A stretch of DNA of 7,626 nt from VAZQ01 sp050725815 (lineage in GTDB: Bacteria; Pseudomonadota; Alphaproteobacteria; Rhizobiales; Xanthobacteraceae): the NCBI GenBank assembly GCA_050725815.1, contig JBOHIG010000307.1, forward strand, positions 1-7,626, read 5' to 3'. Of the stretch, positions 6,969-7,626 are shown one piece after another. Below the pieces are notes generated by a model, which did not search any database, was not told where the DNA came from, and worked only from the letters and a program-made list of their open reading frames with translations. Made by a program: the position numbers and the translations under genes. The stretch's first letter is position 1, and each line of letters starts with the position of its first letter.

Positions 6969-6980
6969 CAACTGTTTCCT

Positions 6981-7352
6981 TCAGGCTGGCCCGAGAAAAT
7001 GACGGACGGTCTCGATGAACTTGCCAACCGAGATCGGCTTGGAGAGATAGGCTTCGCAGCCGCCCTCGCGGATACGCTCCTCGTCGCCCTTCATCGCGAA
7101 GGCGGTGACGGCAACGACGGGAATCGATTTCAGCTCCATGTCCTCCTTGAGCCACTTGGTGACTTCGAGGCCGGACACCTCCGGCAACTGGATATCCATC
7201 AGAATCAGGTCGGGGCGGTGTTTGCGGGCAAGTTCGAGCGCTTCGATTCCGTTGCGGGTGCCTACGGTCTGATACCCGTGCGCCTCCAAAAGATCGTGGA
7301 AGAGCTTCATATTGAGCTCATTGTCCTCCACAATCATGACGGTCTTGGCCAT
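6981..7352 (-). CDS. divK: Single-domain response regulator DivK
   Basis: DivK is an essential cell-polarity and cell-cycle regulator in alphaproteobacteria. It is phosphorylated by DivJ and dephosphorylated by PleC, and when phosphorylated it acts on DivL/CckA to lower CtrA activity. The product is 123 aa, one REC domain with no output domain. E9/D10, phosphoacceptor D53, T83 and K105 are all present. The stretches IVEDNELNMKLFHDLLEA, DLILMDIQLPE and VVAVTAFAMKGDEERIREGG match Caulobacter DivK closely from memory. The ATG at 7352 is chosen because GGAGG lies 6 nt upstream and the conserved sequence begins there. A longer frame from 7391 adds 13 residues of no family resemblance. pleD follows 12 nt downstream. 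Upstream lies a 148-bp repeat-bounded element, so the native promoter may be displaced or inside the leader. Confidence 0.97.
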   Translation of the reverse strand: MAKTVMIVEDNELNMKLFHDLLEAHGYQTVGTRNGIEALELARKHRPDLILMDIQLPEVSGLEVTKWLKEDMELKSIPVVAVTAFAMKGDEERIREGGCEAYLSKPISVGKFIETVRHFLGPA

Positions 7353-7405
7353 CCCGGCCCTCCGCAGCCCTGTCCCAGCCGCCGACCCCATGGGACCTCA
7401 GGCTG

Positions 7406-7423
7406 CATGCCCCGGCGGGCATG
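7406..7423 (-). other. Hairpin in the divK leader
   Basis: CATGCCC (7406-7412) and GGGCATG (7417-7423) form a perfect 7-bp stem with a 4-nt loop, 53-71 nt before the divK start. If divK is transcribed from further upstream, the hairpin lies in its 5' UTR. There is no T-run on the exit side, so it is unlikely to be an attenuator by itself. Its role is unknown. Confidence 0.35.
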
Positions 7424-7434
7424 GTCGGAAAAAG

Positions 7435-7582
7435 CTAGTGTAGCGGTTCAGAAGTTCGCCATAACTGGCGGCTTGATCGGGAACGAACCTCTGAACCAAA
7501 GCCGCACCAGCAACGTCATGCTTTCTAGTGTCCCTTTGAATCCGAAGCACGGTATGTGCGAACTTCGGATTCGGGACACTAG
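7435..7582. mobile_element. Putative MITE-like element with TA-flanked inverted ends
   Basis: A 148-bp stretch is bounded by imperfect terminal inverted repeats: 7435-7459 against the complement of 7558-7582 matches at 20 of 25 positions, including CTAGTGT at the tip and GAAGTTCGC at the inner end. Both tips carry TA within CTAG, as expected for a TA target duplication by an IS630/Tc1-mariner type transposase. No transposase is encoded, so it would be non-autonomous. Inside, two hairpins sit side by side: 7445-7458 with 7484-7497 (13 of 14 paired) and 7525-7582 (20 pairs). Its local base composition is less GC-rich than the neighbouring genes. It lies between divK and the next locus. A dispersed palindromic repeat that does not move as a unit is the main alternative. 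Confidence 0.5.
7525..7582. repeat. 58-bp palindrome (20-bp arms) with two GANTC sites
   Basis: CTAGTGTCCC (7525-7534) and GAATCCGAAG (7538-7547) are the exact inverse complement of CTTCGGATTC (7563-7572) and GGGACACTAG (7573-7582). The only interruption is TTT at 7535-7537 in the left arm. The central 15 nt hold a further CAC/GTG pair. Each arm carries one GANTC motif (7538-7542 and 7568-7572), the CcrM methylation target of alphaproteobacteria. It forms the right half of the MITE-like element, but could be a repeat unit in its own right. Confidence 0.85.
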
Positions 7583-7626
7583 TTCCCATTTGTTACGGAA
7601 ACGCAAACAGCTAAGCCATGGCGCTG
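7583..7626. other. Window edge upstream of the divK element; no gene assigned
   Basis: An ATG at 7618-7620 opens a plus-strand frame (Met-Ala-Leu) that runs off the window, with no clear Shine-Dalgarno before it. Minus-strand frames here are also open to the edge for lack of sequence. Nothing can be assigned from 44 nt. It could hold the start of a divergent gene, the end of a gene upstream of divK, or the original divK promoter. Confidence 0.2.

Noticed and set aside
6969..6971. TTG start for pleD one codon upstream
   Set aside because: The ATG at 6968 has better spacing to AAGGA and matches the usual PleD start.
7353..7391. 13-residue N-terminal extension of DivK from an ATG at 7391
   Set aside because: The extension does not resemble DivK, and GGAGG sits correctly before the ATG at 7352.
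7398..7589. Minus-strand ORF of 63 aa upstream of divK
   Set aside because: It runs through the MITE-like element, including both hairpins, has weak codon bias and no recognised family. Probably a chance frame.
1..7626. CRISPR array, phage genes or complete insertion sequence
   Set aside because: No regularly spaced direct repeats, no integrase or transposase, and the genes are conserved housekeeping and cell-cycle loci.

Overview
The window is a gene-dense, GC-rich chromosomal segment of an alphaproteobacterium. It is most likely from the Hyphomicrobiales (Rhizobiales), and a Bradyrhizobium/Rhodopseudomonas/Nitrobacter-type genome would fit. The reasons are the gene order topA-rnr-DUF983-NUDIX-rpmG facing pleD-divK, a DivK and PleD very close in motif content to the Caulobacter proteins, strong G/C third-position bias, and sparse GANTC sites. 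The genus is inferred from gene order and remembered protein families; no database search was run.

Layout, left to right. (1) 1-1361, plus strand: the C-terminal part of DNA topoisomerase I (topA), cut by the window edge. (2) 1464-3758, plus: RNase R (rnr) with an intact catalytic aspartate cluster. (3) 3755-4198, plus: a DUF983 zinc-ribbon membrane protein. (4) 4195-4950, plus: a NUDIX hydrolase with an interrupted Nudix box. The rnr/DUF983 and DUF983/NUDIX junctions are both ATGA overlaps, so the three genes look translationally coupled. (5) 5047-5214, plus: ribosomal protein L33 (rpmG), with its own recognisable promoter and a hairpin terminator. (6) 5215-5597: a non-coding gap between convergent genes. 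It holds a minus-strand chain of hairpins ending in a GC-rich stem-loop plus a T-run, with a sigma70-like promoter upstream. This is either the long 3' UTR and terminator of divK-pleD or a small RNA gene of about 180 nt. (7) 5598-6968, minus: pleD, a two-receiver diguanylate cyclase. (8) 6981-7352, minus: divK, a single-domain response regulator 12 nt upstream of pleD and presumably in the same operon. (9) 7353-7626: the divK upstream region. It contains a 148-bp element bounded by imperfect inverted repeats at TA dinucleotides, which resembles a MITE, with nested hairpins and two GANTC sites.

The plus-strand genes are housekeeping: DNA topology, RNA decay and quality control, and translation. 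The minus-strand pair is a cell-cycle/development module: DivK acts in the PleC/DivJ/DivL phosphorelay upstream of CtrA, and PleD makes c-di-GMP when phosphorylated by the same kinases. The two least ordinary parts are the structured minus-strand RNA candidate at 5301-5480 and the MITE-like element between divK and whatever lies upstream of it.
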